NCBI RefSeq assembly: GCF_012396235.1
Contig: NZ_JAAXPA010000004.1
Location: 124,001-188,000, forward strand
From: Rhodococcus opacus
GTDB taxonomy: Bacteria > Actinomycetota > Actinomycetes > Mycobacteriales > Mycobacteriaceae
Direction: 5' to 3'
Length of the DNA: 64,000 nt
The position numbers were made by a program, and so were the translations under genes. The notes under the pieces are model-generated. The model worked only from the letters and a program-made list of their open reading frames with translations. It did no database searches and was not told the DNA's origin. The first letter of the stretch is position 1. Every line of letters starts with the position of its first letter. Below, one piece after another: positions 63,114 through 64,000 of this stretch.

Positions 63114-63131
63114 AATACTTAAGTCTGTATT
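63114..63131. promoter_or_regulatory. AT-rich inverted repeat between ROK gene and zwf
   Basis: AATAC and GTATT flank TTAAGTCT in an AT-rich island of otherwise GC-rich DNA. It overlaps by two bases the start of the predicted zwf -35 box. An AT-rich inverted repeat is the expected shape of a ROK (Mlc/NagC) operator. Confidence 0.35.
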
Positions 63132-63158
63132 GATCGAAAGCCAAAGGTCGCCTACTGT
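63130..63158 (+). promoter_or_regulatory. Predicted zwf promoter
   Basis: TTGATC (63130-63135), a 17-base spacer and TACTGT (63153-63158) give a plausible housekeeping-sigma promoter ending 43 bases before the zwf ATG. Confidence 0.45.
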
Positions 63159-63201
63159 CGTCTGTGACGGCCCACACATCCGGCTTTCAGAGGGAGATGA
63201 C

Positions 63202-64000
63202 ATGTCACCAGCGACCACCGTGGAACCGTGCGATTTCGTCGTGTTCGGCGGAACCGGCGACCTGGCGGTTCGTAAGCTGCTTCCCGCGCTCTACCTGCGC
63301 GATCGGGACGGCCAGCTGCCCGCCGAAACCCGCGTGATCGGTGCCTCGCGAGCCGGTCTCGACACCGACGGCTACCGCGACAAGGTGCGGGGAGAACTCG
63401 CGCGGTTCGTCTCCAGCGATCAGCTGGATTCGGACACCTGTGAGCGATTTCTCAATCGCCTCGAATACGTCTCCGTCGACGCCGCGGATCCGGCGAACTG
63501 GGCGGGCCTGGCGGAGTGCCTCGCGGCGCGGGAAGGGGCGATCCGGGTCTTCTACCTGGCCTGCGCTCCCGGTCTGTTCGGGCCGATCTGTGAGAACCTC
63601 GCCGTGAACGGTCTCGCCGACGCGCAGTCCCGCGTCGTGCTGGAGAAGCCGATCGGACACGACCTCGCCTCGGCCCGCGCCGTCAACGACGCGGTCGGCG
63701 CCGTGTTCGAGGAATCGCAGATCTTCCGCATCGACCACTACCTCGGCAAGGAAAGCGTCCAGAACCTTCTGGTCACGCGATTCGCCAACACGTTCCTCGA
63801 GCCGCTGTGGAACTCCTCGTCCATCGACCACGTGCAGATCAACGTCGCCGAGTCGCTCGGAGTCGGCAGTCGCGGCGGTTACTACGAGTCGGCGGGTGCC
63901 CTGCGCGACATGCTGCAGAACCACCTCCTGCAGATGCTCTGCCTCGTTGCGATGGAACCGCCCACCTACGTCGACCGCGAGACCGTGCGAGACGAGAAGC
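63202..64000 (+). CDS. zwf: Glucose-6-phosphate 1-dehydrogenase (3' end outside window)
   Basis: The frame runs open from the ATG, with GGGAGATGA just upstream, to the right edge: 266 residues of an expected 480-510. The N-terminal Rossmann motif is FGGTGDLAVRKLLPALY, and the family's active-site signature RIDHYLGKE is present near residue 177, with the preceding EKPIGHD. The enzyme makes 6-phosphogluconolactone and NADPH. It is divergent from the ROK regulator. Confidence 0.93.
   Translation, partial: MSPATTVEPCDFVVFGGTGDLAVRKLLPALYLRDRDGQLPAETRVIGASRAGLDTDGYRDKVRGELARFVSSDQLDSDTCERFLNRLEYVSVDAADPANWAGLAECLAAREGAIRVFYLACAPGLFGPICENLAVNGLADAQSRVVLEKPIGHDLASARAVNDAVGAVFEESQIFRIDHYLGKESVQNLLVTRFANTFLEPLWNSSSIDHVQINVAESLGVGSRGGYYESAGALRDMLQNHLLQMLCLVAMEPPTYVDRETVRDEK

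Overview
The window is GC-rich, densely coded actinobacterial DNA with frequent ATGA/GTGA start-stop overlaps. Gene content (PknK-type kinase, ben/cat genes, two-component phenol hydroxylase, GcoA-type P450, DUF222-HNH nuclease, large NRPS) points to a Rhodococcus of the jostii/opacus type. This is inferred from protein resemblance; no database was searched. No rRNA, tRNA, CRISPR array or insertion sequence was seen.

Layout. (1) 1-6192: end of an ABC sugar-type permease, then a plus-strand run of alcohol dehydrogenase, aldehyde dehydrogenase, GMC oxidoreductase, an unrecognised protein and an aldo/keto reductase, which looks like an alcohol/polyol oxidation operon. (2) 6200-16657: PknK-like kinase-regulator, a divergent cyclase-family hydrolase, a MoaD-like protein coupled to an Asp-box beta-propeller, a sigma factor, an AAA ATPase, an aconitase and an M50-like membrane protein. 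(3) 16592-32455: one 14.7-kb NRPS gene (C-A-T-E-C-A-T-C-A-T-C-A-T-TE) behind gpsA. (4) 32562-39498: accessory genes (secreted protein, DUF222-HNH nuclease, frameshifted remnant, RibD-like reductase, methyltransferase, LAL-type LuxR regulator). (5) 39612-42619: korAB. (6) 42595-61807: a catechol hub. (7) 61857-64000: ROK regulator and the start of zwf.

The hub is the core of the window. Benzoate (benABCD, uptake by benK), guaiacol (gcoAB) and phenol (pheA2A1) are each converted to catechol or its direct precursor, and catABC opens the ring and leads to the 3-oxoadipate pathway. Two paralogous AraC regulators sit divergently beside gco and phe, and an IclR regulator sits beside cat. Repeated DNA motifs link the promoters: GCGCG direct repeats 20 bp apart at gco and phe, paired GTACGC-N3-GCGTAC boxes 20 bp apart at cat and at a dioxygenase-like gene, and CRP-like sites at all five.

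The most unusual items are: BenC carries an extra C-terminal FCD domain (the effector domain of GntR/FadR regulators) with no DNA-binding domain; a small intradiol-dioxygenase relative has lost two of four iron ligands but sits behind what looks like a copy of the catA promoter; and the four-module NRPS has no recognisable tailoring genes beside it.
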